The notes below the pieces were generated by a model, which did not search any database, had not been told where the DNA came from, and saw only the letters and a list, made by a program, of their open reading frames with translations. Of a stretch of 64,000 nt of DNA, positions 25,773 through 35,718 are shown piece after piece (position 1 is the stretch's first letter; each line of letters opens with the position of its first letter). The translations under genes were made by a program, and so were the position numbers. The DNA is from Gemmatimonadota bacterium (lineage in GTDB: Bacteria; JBHIER01; G020348925), in assembly GCA_020348925.1 (NCBI GenBank), contig CP070758.1, positions 1,669,590 to 1,733,589 on the forward strand. Direction: 5' to 3'.

Positions 25773-26102
25773 ATGTGGATTGTTCGATGGATTTTAATCG
25801 CAGTTGTCATCGTGCTGATCCTGTTGTTTTCACTTCAGAATCAGGCACAGCAGGTATCCGTCAACATCGGTTATTGGACAAGCCCGGAGATACCCCTTTA
25901 TTTCGCCCTGTTTATCGCTTTTGTCATAGGTCTTTTTGTCTGGTTCATCGTAGCCACGTTTCAGATTTTACAACTCAAGTCCCACATCAAATCGTGTCGG
26001 CGGGACAACAAAAAGCTTCAAGACGAATTGACAGCTCTCAGAAATCTTCCCTTGGAAGAACCTGAAGAGAAACCACAACCGGACGACCAATCAGGGCAAT
26101 AG
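25773..26102 (+). CDS. lapA: LapA-domain inner membrane protein
   Basis: The 109-residue protein has two transmembrane helices (about 4-22 and 43-67). The LapA signature QNQAQQVSVNIGYW lies between them, and a short coiled coil with an acidic tail follows (about 72-109). In E. coli LapA works with LapB to control LPS synthesis by directing FtsH to LpxC. It sits 16 bases after miaB and 21 bases before the lapB-like gene, which supports the assignment. The family is short and divergent, so the call rests on topology, motif and neighbour. Confidence 0.85.
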   Translation: MWIVRWILIAVVIVLILLFSLQNQAQQVSVNIGYWTSPEIPLYFALFIAFVIGLFVWFIVATFQILQLKSHIKSCRRDNKKLQDELTALRNLPLEEPEEKPQPDDQSGQ

Positions 26103-26123
26103 TCTCACGTGAGGGAGATCGTA

Positions 26124-27257
26124 ATGACTGAAAAAATTCTTTTGAGCACCGTTATCGTCGTTGTCGTTTTCCTTATTCTGGTTCTGGTGTGGTTCTTATT
26201 TCGGAAGCAGAGGCCCGGGAAGAAGAAAACACCCTACATTGAAGCCCTGAACGCCATCATCTCAGGTGATATGAAGACCGCGCTCCAGAAGCTGCGGGAA
26301 ACCGTTCACATCGATTCCCATAATGTCGATGCCTATTTGAAACTGGGAAATCTCTTGCGCCAGAGCGGTGATATTGAAAGGGCTCTGAAAGTCCATAAAA
26401 GTCTGACCGTTCGGCCCCTTTCCTCAAGGCAGCGAACGGAAGTTCTGAAAGCATTGGCTTGTGACTATTTGGAAGCGCGAAAATTTGACAAAGCCCGCTC
26501 TTCCGTTCAGGAAATTCTATCGCAAGAGAGAAAAGAACTGTGGGCTCTCGAAACGCTCCTGTCGATTCATGAGGAGACCTCTGAATGGGACGATGCCTGT
26601 GACACGTTAAAGCAGATTCAGAAGCTTCAAGGACAAAGAGATGACGTGTTGCTGGCCCTCTATAAAGTTTGTGCGGGAAAAACCTTGGATGAAAAAGGAG
26701 ATCACCATCGAGCTCGGTTGAAGTATAAGGAAGCACTCCGAATCGATGCGCGGTGCACGCCTGCGTACCTCTCTCTGGGGGATTCGTATGTTTCCGAACA
26801 GAGGCTGACCGATGCTATCGGATATTGGAAAAAACTCATTGAGGTTACCCCGGAACACGCATTTCTAACCTTTGAACGTTTGGAAAAAGCCCATTTTGAA
26901 CTCGGTGATTTCGGTTCCATGGTTCGCATCTATCAGGATCTCATCAATCGTAGGCCGAATGACCTCCGCGCGCTTTTTGCATTCGTGCGCATCAAGGAAA
27001 AGATGGGTGATGTTGATGAGGCTCTTGCCTTGTGTCATCAGGCCCTTGAAAAGGAGCCGCAGTGCTTGGATGCTCAATGGTGCCTCGTAAAATGCTATCA
27101 CGCTCGGGGTGACGATGCCCGCGCAATCGAGTACGCCCTGAACCTTGAAAAGGAATTCAAGAGGAAACAACCATTCCGCTGCTCGCAATGTGGGTTTCAG
27201 TCACAGGAGCCCCTTTGGCGATGTCCTCAATGTAAACAATGGCGAACATTCGTGTAA
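26124..27257 (+). CDS. lapB: LapB-like TPR protein with rubredoxin-type zinc domain
   Basis: The 377-residue protein has an N-terminal membrane anchor (about residues 5-27), about nine tetratricopeptide repeats (40-340), and a C-terminal metal domain of two CxxC pairs (CSQC and CPQC in the last 30 residues). This is the architecture of LapB (YciM), which links LPS transport status to FtsH-dependent degradation of LpxC. An earlier in-frame GTG at 26109 is less likely, because GGGAG sits well before ATG 26124. With lapA it indicates regulated LPS synthesis. FtsH and LpxC are outside the window. Confidence 0.88.
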   Translation: MTEKILLSTVIVVVVFLILVLVWFLFRKQRPGKKKTPYIEALNAIISGDMKTALQKLRETVHIDSHNVDAYLKLGNLLRQSGDIERALKVHKSLTVRPLSSRQRTEVLKALACDYLEARKFDKARSSVQEILSQERKELWALETLLSIHEETSEWDDACDTLKQIQKLQGQRDDVLLALYKVCAGKTLDEKGDHHRARLKYKEALRIDARCTPAYLSLGDSYVSEQRLTDAIGYWKKLIEVTPEHAFLTFERLEKAHFELGDFGSMVRIYQDLINRRPNDLRALFAFVRIKEKMGDVDEALALCHQALEKEPQCLDAQWCLVKCYHARGDDARAIEYALNLEKEFKRKQPFRCSQCGFQSQEPLWRCPQCKQWRTFV

Positions 27258-27292
27258 ACAGATCATACGTCATTACTCAGAAGATCATCACT

Positions 27293-28333
27293 ATGTGGTG
27301 TCGGATTGTCTCGAAAAAACGTTTTCCCGATTTCGTATTCGTTGTTTTCATTACGATGCAGATGTTTCTTCCGTTTCATGCGTCTCTTGCTGAAAGTGAA
27401 TTGGAGAAGGGAGTGGAATTGTATGAGAAAGCTCAGTACGAAGAGGCGAAAGTTCTCTTTGAAAACTACCTTGCCACGCATCCCAATCATCCGGAAGCTC
27501 TGTACTATATCGGTTTATTGGAGATGGATGGGACGAAATCTCAAAAACATTTTCGGACACTGTGGATCAATCATCCGATGCATCCTTTTGCCGACGATGC
27601 TTTGTATGCTATCTGCCAGTATCATTACGCCAAGGGGTATTACATTACTGCCGGGAAAATGTTGAAAAATCTTGTGAAGAATTATCCAGGAAGCAATGTG
27701 GCGGATGATGCCACTTACTGGGCAGGATCGTGTCAGCTGGCAGCCGAACATCCCGACTCGGCCCTTTCCATATGGCAAAAGCTGTTAAAAGATTATCCGA
27801 AGTCCAATATGTATGATTGGGCTGTTCTTGGAATTGGGGATGCCTACCGTGCCCTCTCGAAATACAATGAAGCCTGTCAAGAATATCATAAGATTATTGA
27901 CTCGCCTTTCAGCGAAGAACTCAAATGTTCAGTCCTGTATAAATTGGGGAATTGCTACGAGCAACTCGGGGAAAATGCAACTGCTCGCAAGTACTTCAAT
28001 ACACTTATCGAACAGTGCCCGGATAGTTATGAGCGGATACTTATCAGTGGACGTGAAAAGAAAAAGCCAGCCTCCGAGGTGGAGGGTGCAGAAACCTATA
28101 CCGTCCAGGTGGGTGCATTCATTCATAAAGAGAACGCGCTCAAGCTTCATACTCTGCTCTCGGGAAAAGGATATGAAACGAGCATTACTTCCAAGTATAA
28201 AGATGACGGTGAGTTACTCCATGTCGTTCACGTTGGTTCGTATTCCACGAGGGAACAAGCGCAAAACGTTGCAGAACGTCTCGAGAATGAGGAGGGATTT
28301 CAGCCGCACATCGTTCCGAAGAGCACGCAATGA
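27293..28333 (+). CDS. exported TPR protein with C-terminal SPOR domain
   Basis: This protein has about 346 residues. From ATG 27293 it has a basic start (KKR) and a hydrophobic signal segment ending near HASLAES. TPR repeats follow (about 40-250), then a SPOR domain (about 268-340) with YTVQVGAF and VHVGSY, the two typical strands. SPOR domains bind denuded peptidoglycan at division sites. TPR plus SPOR resembles YbgF/CpoB-like envelope helpers, but the function is not proven. Another ATG at 27239 would overlap lapB by 19 bases. The stop overlaps the mutS ATG. Confidence 0.85.
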   Translation: MWCRIVSKKRFPDFVFVVFITMQMFLPFHASLAESELEKGVELYEKAQYEEAKVLFENYLATHPNHPEALYYIGLLEMDGTKSQKHFRTLWINHPMHPFADDALYAICQYHYAKGYYITAGKMLKNLVKNYPGSNVADDATYWAGSCQLAAEHPDSALSIWQKLLKDYPKSNMYDWAVLGIGDAYRALSKYNEACQEYHKIIDSPFSEELKCSVLYKLGNCYEQLGENATARKYFNTLIEQCPDSYERILISGREKKKPASEVEGAETYTVQVGAFIHKENALKLHTLLSGKGYETSITSKYKDDGELLHVVHVGSYSTREQAQNVAERLENEEGFQPHIVPKSTQ

Positions 28334-30957
28334 GTCGGGATACCATGTCGAAAACAACGCCCATGATGGAGCAATACCTGAGTATTAAGCGTCAGCATCA
28401 AGATGCCATTCTCTTCTTTCGCATGGGCGATTTTTATGAGACCTTCTATGAAGATGCCCACACTGCCTCAAAAGTCCTGGGAGTCGCTCTCACTTCCAGA
28501 AGTCAGGGCACGCAAGGTCGGATTCCACTGGCGGGCATCCCCCATCACGCTCTCGACACATATCTTTCAAAGCTGTTGAAAGCAGGTCATAAAGTCGCCA
28601 TCTGTGAGCAAGTCGAGGATCCAAAGAAAGCCAAGGGGATTGTGAAACGGGAGGTGGTTGAAGTCGTGACTCCGGGGACGGCTCTGTCCGATGGCGTCCT
28701 CAAGGAGAACACGAATAACTATCTTGTTGGAATCTGTTCTGATGCGAAAAGATACGGATTCGCGACCGTTGATATTTCGACTGGTGAGTTCACTGTCACC
28801 GAATTGAAGGCGGAGGATCTGCACGACGAATTACAGCGGGTGGGTCCGACGGAGATCGTTGTTCCTGAAACGTGGTTTCGCCACAACGGCCACATCATTA
28901 CAGAACGCTTTCCGCAGCTGACGGTCAGCCCTCGAGATGATTGGACGTTCACCTATGATTATGCTCGAGAGAGACTTCTCGCGCATTTTCAGGTACACTC
29001 GTTGCGAGGATTCGGATGTGAAGAACTCTCGGTAGGCTTGAGCGCCGCAGGTGCAATCTTGGTTTATCTTCAAGAGACCCAGAAGGGATCGCTTTCACAT
29101 ATACGGAGTCTTGCTCCGTATGCCCATTCGGAATATATGGTTCTCGATGCAGCAACACAACGGAACCTGGAGTTGCTCACGTCGCTGACAGGAGAGCGTC
29201 ACGGCACTCTTTTGGGTATTTTTGATCGGACCAAAACCCCGATGGGAGCCCGGCTTGTGAGACGTTGGCTTCAAAAACCATTGCGCAGTGTGGACGGCAT
29301 CCGCTCCAGACTTGATGCGGTGGAATACCTTGTGGACACCGGTGATGTTCGAAAGCACCTCATCCGCCTCATGGGATTGTGCGGTGACTTGGAACGTTTG
29401 ATCGCCAAGGTATGCACGGGTCGGGCCAACGCGCGAGACATCGTGAACCTCAAAGATTCTCTGAAGATTGTGCCGGAACTGCGCCTCGTCGCATCGCAAG
29501 CCCGCGGACCTCTCTTTGAACAGGTGCGCGACCACCTGAAAGAGGTCGGTGACATTGTCGATGTGATTGAGAAGACCCTGGTGGACGACCCGCCGCTGTC
29601 CTTAACGGACGGAGGTATCATACGTCAGGGGCATCATTCGGAATTGGATGAATTGAGAGCAATTCGTTTTCATGCCAAAGACTGGATCGCGCAACTTCAA
29701 GGGAAAGAGAGGGAACGAACGAAAATTGCATCCCTGAAAGTTCTCTATAACAGGGTCTTCGGTTACTATATCGAGGTCACAAAACCGAATCTTTCTAAAG
29801 TGCCTGAGGATTATGTTCGAAAACAGACTCTGGTAAATGCCGAGCGTTTCATCACTCCTGAGTTGAAAGAGTACGAAACGAAGGTCCTGGGTGCGGAGGA
29901 GCGGATCAACGATCTCGAATACGAACTCTTTGTGAGCGTGCGTGAACAGGTTGCCAACCAATCCGAGAGAATTCAGGACGTGGCCAAGGCGATCGCTCTT
30001 TCGGATGTCCTCGGTACCGTGGCCGAAGTGGCTGTCGCACATGGCTACTGTAAACCTGAGATCCATGACGGACCGGAAATAGACATCCGGGATGGTCGGC
30101 ATCCGGTGGTGGAACGGCTTCTCGTGGGGGAGACGTTTGTACCGAACGATACGCATATCAGTACTGAACATGAACAGATTTTAGTGATCACCGGCCCAAA
30201 TATGGCGGGGAAATCCACCTACTTGCGACAAGTGGCCCTGATTGTCCTCATGGCTCAAGTGGGCTCATATGTTCCCGCCAAGGAGGCTTCCATTGGTGTT
30301 GTCGATCGTATTTTTACGCGAGTCGGAGCTACGGATAGACTGGTTCAGGGTGAATCGACCTTCTTGGTTGAAATGAATGAAGCGGCCAATATCCTGCACA
30401 ATGCTACTCCTCAAAGCCTTATTATTCTTGACGAAATCGGACGAGGAACATCAACCTTCGATGGGTTGAGTATCGCTTGGGCCGTCACCGAATATCTTCA
30501 TAAGAATCCACGCGTTGCGGCGAAAACTCTTTTCGCGACCCATTACCATGAGCTGACCGAGCTGGAACGCATTCTGCCGAGAGTGAAGAACTATAATATT
30601 GCCGTGAAAGAGTGGGGAGATGGTGTGGTCTTTTTGCGCAAGATCGTTGAGGGCGGGTGCGACCGCAGTTACGGCATTCAGGTCGCACGCTTGGCAGGTT
30701 TCCCACCGGAAGTCATTGAACGGGCAAAGGAAGTCTTGTCAAATCTGGAAGAGAATGAACTCACTCCGAATCGAATTCCGAAGATTGCCAAAGGTGCTCA
30801 TGCCCCGGATATTGTGGGCTCCGAGCAGTTCGATCTGTTCGCTTCGTATGACTCTCCTCTTTTAAAGGAGTTGGAGGATTTGGATATTTCCAAGATCACC
30901 CCCTTGGAAGCTTTGACCAAGCTTCACGAATTGAAAGAAAAATTGAAGAGACAGTAA
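28330..30957 (+). CDS. mutS: DNA mismatch repair protein MutS
   Basis: MutS recognises mismatches and recruits MutL. The 875-residue protein is full length, with the mismatch-binding domain at the start (the FYE wedge in GDFYETFYEDA, about residues 36-46), then connector, lever and clamp. The ATPase domain has Walker A GPNMAGKSTYLRQ (about residue 623), Walker B LIILDEIGRGTST and the ATHYHEL motif. The short C-terminal tetramerisation region is present. It is coupled to the SPOR gene by an ATGA overlap. mutL is not adjacent. Confidence 0.97.
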   Translation: MSRDTMSKTTPMMEQYLSIKRQHQDAILFFRMGDFYETFYEDAHTASKVLGVALTSRSQGTQGRIPLAGIPHHALDTYLSKLLKAGHKVAICEQVEDPKKAKGIVKREVVEVVTPGTALSDGVLKENTNNYLVGICSDAKRYGFATVDISTGEFTVTELKAEDLHDELQRVGPTEIVVPETWFRHNGHIITERFPQLTVSPRDDWTFTYDYARERLLAHFQVHSLRGFGCEELSVGLSAAGAILVYLQETQKGSLSHIRSLAPYAHSEYMVLDAATQRNLELLTSLTGERHGTLLGIFDRTKTPMGARLVRRWLQKPLRSVDGIRSRLDAVEYLVDTGDVRKHLIRLMGLCGDLERLIAKVCTGRANARDIVNLKDSLKIVPELRLVASQARGPLFEQVRDHLKEVGDIVDVIEKTLVDDPPLSLTDGGIIRQGHHSELDELRAIRFHAKDWIAQLQGKERERTKIASLKVLYNRVFGYYIEVTKPNLSKVPEDYVRKQTLVNAERFITPELKEYETKVLGAEERINDLEYELFVSVREQVANQSERIQDVAKAIALSDVLGTVAEVAVAHGYCKPEIHDGPEIDIRDGRHPVVERLLVGETFVPNDTHISTEHEQILVITGPNMAGKSTYLRQVALIVLMAQVGSYVPAKEASIGVVDRIFTRVGATDRLVQGESTFLVEMNEAANILHNATPQSLIILDEIGRGTSTFDGLSIAWAVTEYLHKNPRVAAKTLFATHYHELTELERILPRVKNYNIAVKEWGDGVVFLRKIVEGGCDRSYGIQVARLAGFPPEVIERAKEVLSNLEENELTPNRIPKIAKGAHAPDIVGSEQFDLFASYDSPLLKELEDLDISKITPLEALTKLHELKEKLKRQ

Positions 30958-31043
30958 TTGGACTGCACTCAATTTATTGTATACGAATCCCCGTGCCTAT
31001 CGATGGCAGCCATGCCGTCACCCTTTCACTCCCACCCCCAAAC

Positions 31044-31799
31044 TTAGAACGTCTCCATTGCATCCTTTAATTTTTGACGGGTTTCATCCGAAAACCAGCA
31101 GTCGACGAACAGTTGTTCTTTCTCCTTGAGGTGTTTTTGAATTTGCGTTTCCACCGGTTCCACGCGATTGCTCTTAATGATCTGGAACGCCCTGTGAGGT
31201 AATTCCCCTATCGTCTTTGCTTTTTCAATCGATTTCGGTATGACGTCCGCAACCGGCACCACACGGTCTACCATACCCATTCGGACGGAATCTTCGGCTC
31301 TGTAAAACTCACCGAACTCCGAGATTTCACGAGCGTATCGGGCTCCGACCAGATCCCGGAGAATGCGATCGCCGGGGTAGGGGACGGGCACGCCAAGTTT
31401 CGCCTCGTTCAAACCCATCAATTTTCTACCTCGGGCGATGATCCGGTAGTCGCAGCAGAGAGCCAAGAGACATCCTCCGGCAATGGCATGACCTGTTACT
31501 GCTGCCACTGTCGGCTTGGGAAATGTATAGAGCTCAATACACGTGTGATTAAAGGCTTGGTAAAATTCTTGAAATTCTTTTGGGGTGAGTTCGAACAGTC
31601 TGGGAATATTGAAGCCGATCGAGAAGAACTTATTATTTGAACTGCAGAGGACAACACTTCTTACCTTCGAATCATCTTTTTTTCCCCTGAGTGTCTCCGT
31701 GAGTTGTTGGATGAGTTGAAGGTCGATTGGATTTGTAACGTCTCTATTCAATTGCACAAGAGCGACGGACGCTCTGTCCTCTGTTCGTATGAATTCCAT
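31044..31799 (-). CDS. enoyl-CoA hydratase/isomerase family protein
   Basis: A 251-residue crotonase-fold protein. The oxyanion-hole segments are FFSIGFNI and HAIAGGCLLALCCDYRI (about residues 58-65 and 105-122). Glu residues at both canonical catalytic positions seem present, in GLNEAKLG and in YAREISEF, so hydratase or isomerase activity is possible. The substrate is unknown. AAGGAG stands before the ATG. The gene follows the lipoprotein gene at 31845-33017 by 45 bases on the same strand, but the two have no obvious functional link. No other beta-oxidation gene is near. Confidence 0.85.
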   Translation of the reverse strand: MEFIRTEDRASVALVQLNRDVTNPIDLQLIQQLTETLRGKKDDSKVRSVVLCSSNNKFFSIGFNIPRLFELTPKEFQEFYQAFNHTCIELYTFPKPTVAAVTGHAIAGGCLLALCCDYRIIARGRKLMGLNEAKLGVPVPYPGDRILRDLVGARYAREISEFGEFYRAEDSVRMGMVDRVVPVADVIPKSIEKAKTIGELPHRAFQIIKSNRVEPVETQIQKHLKEKEQLFVDCWFSDETRQKLKDAMETF

Positions 31800-31844
31800 T
31801 GAATTACTCCTTCTTGCAGTGACGCTCTCTTGGCGAGAAAGATA

Positions 31845-33017
31845 TTATTTGAATCTGCTTTGGATCTTTTGGATTAAGGATTGGTCGTCCGCTCGTTGTG
31901 CCAGAATGAGAGCCTTCAGGCTCCATTTCCGTGCTGATGCAATGTTCCCTTGAGAATTCAAGTAATCCGCCAATTTCACAAAAGGTTCAACGTAATGGAG
32001 GTTCAGTTGTTTCACTAATGGCTCCGAAACGTGGACGTCGCTGTACCAATCATGATCCAAATAGTCCAATCTCAGTTTGTTTTCCACAATATCCTGATGG
32101 AGTGCGTCCTTATCTGATGGATCGACACGAAAAGTATACACAAGACCTGTGAGGCTGAGATCGTCTCGAAAATTGGCATAATACCCTTGGTGGAGGGTGC
32201 GTGCAAGATGAATGGGTATGTGGGGATATTTTTGGTGTATCCCACGAATGAACCTTTCCAAAAATGAAGGTATCTGAACATCGGAGAGGTCGCTCACATG
32301 AAACTCGATCCCTTTTTCTCTTAACTTGGATTGAAGATATGATCTGTTGCCAAATATTGCGTGGATGTTGAGGATCAAAATATCTTCTCGAACTTCTTTC
32401 ACCACCTGGAGAATCCAGGCGGGATATGTGTCGTTATCACCGTTTACAATGAGTATCGCGTTTTCTTGGGCGGAGATCAACATATTATAATTGAAATTCA
32501 GGATACCGGGAGAAATCGCTTTGCTCCGATATAATTTTGTGCAGAACTCTTTCTTTTTTTCTTTATTCCCGGTCATTTCATATTCTTTCATGAATTCCCA
32601 ATAGAGATCGGGTTCACCGGGATGTATGCCATAGGCTTTTTCCAATCGGGAGAAGTCAGTCCCGTAGTTATAATAATGTATGTAATGATAGACCCAGGAA
32701 TCCGGTATCGCTTTTCCCATCTCACTGTAGATAGAATCCAAGAGTGCTTCTCTTGTCTCTGTCTGTCCCTCAACATTCGCCCAGCCGTAGCGAGCGGCAA
32801 AGAAATAATTGTACCACGCATCTTCATTTTGTGGATTAATGCCTATCTCGTTCTTCCACAGGATTTCTTGTTTCTTGTACCACTCTTTCGATTGTACTGA
32901 ATAACAATATCTGTATATTCTTTGAGGACTCTCATGGGGCGACTGGCCGCAAGCAAAAGATGAAGTTGTGAAAATTATGAGGAGAAGGTTCAGACAGAGA
33001 TGCCGATTCGGTGCCAT
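31845..33017 (-). CDS. putative lipoprotein with a GDNDTYP motif, TPR-like
   Basis: From ATG 33017 (AAGGAG 6 bases before it) the 390-residue protein starts with a signal segment ending in SSFAC (Cys23), a lipobox-like site. The mature part is helical, with TPR-like stretches near the middle and C-terminus (KLADYLNSQGNIASARKW). A striking ILIVNGDNDTYPAWILQ lies at about residues 210-226. I know this motif from the soluble C-terminal region of DUF2723/TMEM260-type glycosyltransferases, whose membrane half is missing here. The upstream extension of the frame to 33197 has no SD support. Function is unknown. Confidence 0.75.
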   Translation of the reverse strand: MAPNRHLCLNLLLIIFTTSSFACGQSPHESPQRIYRYCYSVQSKEWYKKQEILWKNEIGINPQNEDAWYNYFFAARYGWANVEGQTETREALLDSIYSEMGKAIPDSWVYHYIHYYNYGTDFSRLEKAYGIHPGEPDLYWEFMKEYEMTGNKEKKKEFCTKLYRSKAISPGILNFNYNMLISAQENAILIVNGDNDTYPAWILQVVKEVREDILILNIHAIFGNRSYLQSKLREKGIEFHVSDLSDVQIPSFLERFIRGIHQKYPHIPIHLARTLHQGYYANFRDDLSLTGLVYTFRVDPSDKDALHQDIVENKLRLDYLDHDWYSDVHVSEPLVKQLNLHYVEPFVKLADYLNSQGNIASARKWSLKALILAQRADDQSLIQKIQSRFK

Positions 33018-33472
33018 GCCATACTCCTTAGGTTGTACTCGACTGGGATCGCCCCTACGCCTGTTTCTGTTGCTTCCCTGTGTCGTATCGTCCGAATTCG
33101 TATCAGTTCTCTTCTGCTTCATTCGGAGGGTGTCGTGCCGGCCGAAGTGATGTGCTTGTCCTGATGTATCGGGGAATCTTCTTGTTGAAGCTATCATTGT
33201 TTGCCTAACTTGCAGACAAATTTTATGAATATCTCAGACATTCTCCTCAAAATAGGACACATCTTGGTTCGTGTGAGTTTCATCATCTCGACGTGAATTC
33301 ATTGTGATTTCTCATTCAGATCAAATCACTTCTTCTGTGGTTCAGACCGGTATCCCGATTGTGCAAGCTGAGTATCGTCAGCCATTTTTCCCTTGACTTT
33401 GACAAAATTCTGTTAGAGATTTGACCTCATAATTTTAATTTGTTGTGTTTTCTCTAACGACGGGATCAGCAT
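33018..33472. other. 455-bp divergent intergenic region
   Basis: This separates the minus-strand lipoprotein and the plus-strand ABC gene. TTGACT (33393) and TTGACA (33399) occur close together, but neither has a good -10 at the right distance. CATAAT at 33428-33433 is 23 bp from the nearer one. I see no RNA gene or terminator. Confidence 0.45.
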
Positions 33473-34366
33473 GTGAACGTGTTAACACTCAAGAATGTCT
33501 CCAAGACATTCGGAGACTTTTACGCAGTCAACGATCTGAGTTTTTCTATTGCATCGGGAACGATGTACGGGCTTCTTGGTCCGAACGGTGCAGGGAAGAC
33601 AACGACAATTCGTATGATAATGGACATCATCGTACCGGATCAAGGGGAGATCGAAATTCTGGGCAGACGGAATTCTTCTTTCGTTCGAGACCGTATTGGG
33701 TATCTGCCGGAGGAGCGTGGTTTGTATCGGAAGATGAGGGTCGGTGAACTGCTTCTCTTTTTCAGTCAAACGAAAGGCATGAAAAAAGCCGATGCGAGAG
33801 AAAAAATCGATTTCTGGCTCGAGCATCTGGACTTGTCAGAGTGGAAAGATAAAAAGGTGGAAGAGCTTTCACGAGGCATGCAGCAGAAGCTTCAGTTCAT
33901 CACGACGGTTTTTCATGAACCGGAACTCATTATCCTCGACGAGCCGTTTACTGGTCTCGATCCTGTGAACGTCAATCTCCTGAAGGAAATCATGCTGGAA
34001 CTGCAGAAGAATGGGGTCACCGTCATTCTTTCAACCCATCTGATGGATCAAGTGGAGAAACTCTGCAACTCTATCTGTCTCCTTCACCAAGGCAAGAAAG
34101 TGCTCGAGGGACCACTCGCTCACATCAAAAAACAGGTTGGCCGAAACAGCATTGCTCTTGCCTACGAGGGGACGGCCCGTTTTCTTCGCGATGCGAGACT
34201 CATTAACCGCTTTGATAACTACGGCAATTATGTTGAAGTGCACCCTGCCGAGGGAGTCGATCCTCAAGAGATACTGCATAGGGCTGTCCAGGAGGTGACA
34301 GTCTCGCGCTTTGAGATTGTCGAACCTTCGTTGAACGAGATTTTTATTCAAACCGTCCAGAGGTAA
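33473..34366 (+). CDS. ABC transporter ATP-binding protein (NatA-type)
   Basis: The 297-residue ATPase has Walker A GPNGAGKTTTIRM (about residues 37-49), signature ELSRGMQQKLQ, Walker B LIILDEPFTGLD and the H-loop STHLMDQ. A C-terminal extension of about 75 residues follows, as in NatA and other ABC-2 exporters. The start is GTG with only a weak SD. It is followed 12 bases later by the matching permease. The substrate cannot be read; Na+ or drug export and envelope roles are all known for the family. Confidence 0.92.
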   Translation: MNVLTLKNVSKTFGDFYAVNDLSFSIASGTMYGLLGPNGAGKTTTIRMIMDIIVPDQGEIEILGRRNSSFVRDRIGYLPEERGLYRKMRVGELLLFFSQTKGMKKADAREKIDFWLEHLDLSEWKDKKVEELSRGMQQKLQFITTVFHEPELIILDEPFTGLDPVNVNLLKEIMLELQKNGVTVILSTHLMDQVEKLCNSICLLHQGKKVLEGPLAHIKKQVGRNSIALAYEGTARFLRDARLINRFDNYGNYVEVHPAEGVDPQEILHRAVQEVTVSRFEIVEPSLNEIFIQTVQR

Positions 34367-34378
34367 TGGAGCGCATTG

Positions 34379-35659
34379 ATGAGAAAACTGTTCGCTATCA
34401 TTCAAAGGGAATACCTCACCCGAGTCAAGACGAAAGGATTTGTCATCGGTACGCTATTAATGCCAGTTTTTATCGTTTTTATTACCATCGCTCCTGCCGC
34501 TTTTATGGCTATGAAATCTGAAGAACCGAGGCACATTGCCTTGGTGGATCTGACGAAACAGGTCTATGATCCGCTCTCGGAAACATTGGACGAACGGACG
34601 AAAACTGGGGAACGGATTTATCAACTTCATCTCGTTGCGGCCAGATCTGATCGCTTCGAGGAGGTTAAAAATAATTTGAAAGCGGATATCAATCAAAAAA
34701 AGATTGATGCGTATCTCATCATTCATCAAGATGTCTTTGAAACGAACAACGTTGAATATCACTCCACAAACGTCTCCAATTTCAGAGAAAACAGTGAGAT
34801 CGAAAGGGCCATCTCACGGGTCGTCACGAAACTTCGTCTGGAGCGGAGCGGTTTCGTACCGGATGAGGTCAACCACCTGGTGCAAAGCGTGAAATTGAAT
34901 ACGTTCAAAATCGGCCCGGGGGGCAAGGAACAGAAAGATGTGGGATTAAGCTTTGCGATCACCTATATCATGGTCTTTGTTCTCTATCTGGCTCTCATTC
35001 TGTATGGGGCGATGACGATGCGGAGCATCGTCGAGGACAAGAACAACCGCGTTATCGAGGTCATTATCTCAGCCGTAAAGCCCTTTCACCTTATGGCGGG
35101 AAAGATTCTCGGCATTGGAGCGGTAGGGCTCACTCAATTTTTCATCTGGGCCGCTGTGGCCGGATTCTTATCTCTCTATAGCTCCAACCTCGTCGCCTCG
35201 TTTCTGCCGTCAGCCGGAGATGTCCCGTTGCCTTCCGTGTCCCTGTCACAATTGATCTTTTTTGTTCTCTTTTTCATCCTGGGCTTCTTCTTCTATTCCA
35301 CACTCTACGCCGGTATCGGGGCACTGGTCAATTCTGACCAGGAAGCACAGCAGTTGCAATGGCCTGTGATTTCATTTCTCATTGTGGCTTTTCTGCTTGT
35401 TTTTTATACGATGAGTAATCCTGACAGTAACCTCTCAATTCTTTTTTCAGTATTGCCGATGTTTTCACCTATTCTGATGTTCATGCGCATCTCTGTTCAT
35501 ACGCCTCCCACCGCTCAAGTGGCTGCTGCGGTCATCATTCTCATTCTTTCCGTGTGGGCGATGATCTGGTTTGTGGCTCGAATTTTTCGGATCGGTATTC
35601 TCATGTACGGGAAACGACCGAACCTGCCAGAAGTGGTGAAATGGGTCAAGCACGGTTAG
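34379..35659 (+). CDS. ABC-2 type permease (NatB-type)
   Basis: The 426-residue membrane protein has a first helix at about 20-40 (VIGTLLMPVFIVFITIAP) and a large extracytoplasmic domain (about 45-195). Five more helices lie between 200 and 415. The motif RSIVEDKNNRVIEVIISAVKPFHLMAGKI, seen here at about residues 222-250, is typical of NatB-like exporters. ATG at 34379 has GGAG 7 bases upstream; a TTG three bases earlier is possible. It pairs with the ATPase at 33473. A lipoprotein of TolB-like fold follows after 59 bases. Confidence 0.9.
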   Translation: MRKLFAIIQREYLTRVKTKGFVIGTLLMPVFIVFITIAPAAFMAMKSEEPRHIALVDLTKQVYDPLSETLDERTKTGERIYQLHLVAARSDRFEEVKNNLKADINQKKIDAYLIIHQDVFETNNVEYHSTNVSNFRENSEIERAISRVVTKLRLERSGFVPDEVNHLVQSVKLNTFKIGPGGKEQKDVGLSFAITYIMVFVLYLALILYGAMTMRSIVEDKNNRVIEVIISAVKPFHLMAGKILGIGAVGLTQFFIWAAVAGFLSLYSSNLVASFLPSAGDVPLPSVSLSQLIFFVLFFILGFFFYSTLYAGIGALVNSDQEAQQLQWPVISFLIVAFLLVFYTMSNPDSNLSILFSVLPMFSPILMFMRISVHTPPTAQVAAAVIILILSVWAMIWFVARIFRIGILMYGKRPNLPEVVKWVKHG

Positions 35660-35718
35660 TCATGAAGGAAGGGTGACATACTTTTGTTGAACATTGAAGC
35701 TATAGAAGGAAGTGACTG

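Noticed and set aside
33393-33433. Promoter for the ABC transporter genes
   Set aside because: TTGACT and TTGACA are present, but the only -10-like box is 23 bp or more away.
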